DNA from: Xanthobacteraceae bacterium
GTDB lineage: Bacteria > Pseudomonadota > Alphaproteobacteria > Rhizobiales > Xanthobacteraceae
DNA length: 7,420 nt
Assembly (NCBI GenBank): GCA_030037185.1
Contig: JASHRR010000424.1
Span: 1-7,420, forward strand
Reading direction: 5' to 3'
How positions within the stretch are numbered: the stretch's first letter is position 1; each line of letters opens with the position of its first letter. The notes under the pieces are model-generated. The model saw only the letters and a list, made by a program, of their open reading frames with translations, was not told the DNA's origin and did not search any database. The position numbers were made by a program, and so were the translations under genes. This document shows positions 7,106-7,420 of this stretch, piece by piece.

Positions 7106-7141
7106 TGTTTGGTCTCAGAGTGTGACCCGGAGCAGACCAAA
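7106..7141. repeat. Perfect 9-bp inverted repeat with 18-base spacer
   Basis: GTTTGGTCT (7106-7114) and AGACCAAAC (7133-7141) are exact reverse complements. No T-run follows, so a standard terminator is unlikely. A regulator-binding dyad is possible. The symmetry is directly visible; the role is unknown. Confidence 0.5.
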
Positions 7142-7209
7142 CCCAACCGGAGGACCAAGCCAACGCTCGACGCGAAATGACGATAAGCTTCATTGATTTC
7201 AGCGCATTA

Positions 7210-7236
7210 CCGTCTTTGTAGCATGACCCGTCTTTG
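7210..7236 (+). repeat. Direct repeat of CCGTCTTTG with 18-base period
   Basis: CCGTCTTTG occurs at 7210-7218 and again at 7228-7236. Direct half-sites about two helical turns apart are the usual operator form for AraC-type regulators. Here it lies 120-150 bases upstream of the last start codon. The regulator and the function are inference. Confidence 0.35.
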
Positions 7237-7356
7237 CCCTTTAGACTTTTTTCCAGGTCCGGCGATCCGTTTCTGCGGGCGGAGGCGTCTTGCATGCATC
7301 GGCCGCGTTGTGCTGCCGCCCCTGGCGTCTCCGACGTCAAACCAAGGAGCCTTCCG

Positions 7357-7420
7357 ATGACCGCCAATATCGCAAGCGACACCGTCACGCTCGTCAACGT
7401 GCTTACGGTCGATCCCGCCA
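7357..7420 (+). CDS. Probable antibiotic biosynthesis monooxygenase (ABM) family protein, N-terminal fragment
   Basis: Only the first 21 codons are present: MTANIASDTVTLVNVLTVDP and on. A TLVNVLTVDPA-like first strand is typical of ABM-domain proteins, small ferredoxin-like-fold dimers of about 100-200 residues that include quinone-forming monooxygenases and many proteins of unknown role. AAGGAG at 7344-7349, seven bases before the ATG, is a strong ribosome-binding site and supports a real gene start. The family call rests on very little sequence. A direct repeat and a dyad upstream may belong to its control region. Confidence 0.6.
   Translation, partial: MTANIASDTVTLVNVLTVDPA

Larger units (their letters stand above)
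6995..7356. other. Non-coding stretch before the last gene, with dyad and direct repeat
   Basis: No gene is recognisable here. The plus frame 6972-7196 and the minus frames 6889-7158 and 7095-7397 have no known motif or good ribosome-binding site. Two structured elements, listed separately, lie inside: a 9-bp dyad and an 18-base-period direct repeat. The last 150 bases probably carry the promoter of the gene starting at 7357. Confidence 0.45.

Overview
The window is moderately high-GC DNA that looks like an accessory stretch of an alphaproteobacterial chromosome, most likely Rhizobiales (Bradyrhizobium-like). This rests on codon use and on the mix of families: a Tat-exported FAD oxidase, a membrane-anchored AraC regulator, an HdeD membrane protein, a DUF4344 metallopeptidase and an antibiotic-biosynthesis-monooxygenase-like start. 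The taxonomic call is inference; there is no rRNA or tRNA here to fix it.

Layout. Positions 1-2266 hold two intact minus-strand genes. An AraC-type regulator with about seven N-terminal membrane segments (1208-2266) lies upstream of a FAD-linked oxidoreductase with a twin-arginine signal (1-1067, C-terminus off the window). Positions 2267-3900 are a gene graveyard. They hold a short minus-strand open frame without a start codon, a SAM methyltransferase broken by frameshifts (plus strand), and a convergent alpha/beta hydrolase broken by frameshifts (minus strand). Both broken genes keep their key motifs (VLDAGCGTG and GHSLGG), so the damage is either recent or due to sequence error.

Positions 3901-4395 contain no recognisable gene and end in a perfect 8-bp inverted repeat touching the ribosome-binding site of an intact hdeD-family gene (4396-4956). 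A 959-base stretch without a recognisable gene follows, with a strong hairpin about 60 bases after hdeD. An exported DUF4344 zinc metallopeptidase gene (5916-6857) comes next, with a possible 46-codon frame overlapping its stop by 4 bases. A further 499-base non-coding stretch carries a 9-bp dyad and an 18-base-period direct repeat. The window closes on the first 21 codons of a probable antibiotic biosynthesis monooxygenase.

The genes do not form one obvious pathway. The only likely functional pair is the AraC regulator with the FAD oxidoreductase (same strand, 140-base gap). HdeD and the exported peptidase are both envelope proteins but are too far apart to be an operon. I found no CRISPR array, complete insertion sequence, tRNA, phage module or convincing undescribed multi-gene system. 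The points most worth a second look are the two convergent broken genes, the hairpin upstream of hdeD and the unexplained non-coding stretches.
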